This document shows, piece after piece, positions 6,760 to 6,949 of a DNA stretch of 6,949 nt; the stretch's first letter is position 1; each line of letters begins with the position of its first letter. The notes beneath the pieces were generated by a model. It made no database searches. It was not told the origin of the DNA and worked only from the letters and a program-made list of their open reading frames with translations. The position numbers and the translations under genes were made by a program. This DNA comes from an uncultured Clostridia bacterium (lineage in GTDB: Bacteria > Bacillota > Clostridia > Oscillospirales > Oscillospiraceae), in contig CAMWTG010000145.1 in NCBI GenBank assembly GCA_947177115.1, positions 1 through 6,949 of the forward strand, in the 5' to 3' direction.

Positions 6760-6949
6760 AAAGCAGTCTCATATCTAAGGAACCTCTGAATAAATCACCA
6801 AATTCAAGCTATGAGCTGCGTGCAGTGCAGAATAGTCCGAGCAAGTAGGAAGCAGCTGGAGTGATTTTTACTGATAAGCTCCGCCGGACCCTGCAAAAGG
6901 GCGCAGTTCCCCCTTTACCAGGCAGGAGAGAGATTCCTTCCAGCCCTGG
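6760..6949. other. Non-coding tail, possible insertion-sequence end
   Basis: No gene can be supported in these 190 nt. From 6779 the sequence GGAACCTCTGAATAAATC resembles the terminal repeat of IS5-family elements (E. coli IS5 begins GGAAGGTGCGAATAA, from memory). It is preceded by CTAA (6775-6778), which fits the YTAR target preference of that family. A weak partial inverted match, GATTTTTACTGATAAGCTCC, lies at 6863-6882. On the minus strand one frame is open from the window edge down to a TAG at 6811-6809 (46 codons), without a recognisable domain. No intrinsic terminator for the enzyme genes is visible here. Confidence 0.35.

Noticed and set aside
6896..6916. Hairpin AAAGGG/CCCTTT as a terminator for the enzyme genes
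   Set aside because: The stem is short (6 bp) with a 9-nt loop and no T-tract follows, and it lies over 130 nt after the stop codon.

Overview
The window looks like part of a chromosome from a moderately GC-rich gut Firmicute, probably of the Oscillospiraceae/Lachnospiraceae type. The reasons are strong AGGAGG-type ribosome binding sites, a lipoprotein-type solute-binding protein, a CUT1 sugar importer without its own ATPase, and compact same-strand gene packing. The species assignment is inference; no marker gene is present.

Layout: all seven genes lie on the + strand. Positions 2-4704 hold a tight five-gene run: a GntR/UTRA regulator whose 5' end lies outside the window, a Cof-type HAD phosphatase, two CUT1 permeases overlapping by 4 nt, and an abundant-type sugar-binding lipoprotein. 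A clear intrinsic terminator follows at 4721-4752. Next comes a 244-nt gap, most of it occupied by a 162-bp element with 19-bp imperfect terminal inverted repeats, flanked by TTA on both sides (a MITE-like insertion, 4754-4915). Two further genes follow, overlapping by 4 nt: a nucleoside-hydrolase-family enzyme and a sugar-phosphate isomerase/epimerase-like TIM-barrel protein. The last 190 nt hold no supportable gene. They contain a sequence next to a CTAA tetranucleotide that resembles the end of an IS5-family insertion sequence.

How the genes may work together (inference): the binding protein captures a carbohydrate or glycoside outside the cell. The two permeases import it, powered by an ATPase encoded elsewhere. 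The nucleoside-hydrolase-like enzyme cleaves an N-glycosidic (or similar) bond, the TIM-barrel enzyme isomerises or epimerises the released sugar, and the HAD enzyme dephosphorylates a sugar phosphate. The GntR/UTRA protein probably senses a pathway metabolite. The substrate cannot be read from the sequence. The least ordinary points are the pairing of a CUT1 importer with a nucleoside hydrolase whose usual catalytic His position is Val, and the MITE-like insertion that splits transporter genes from enzyme genes.
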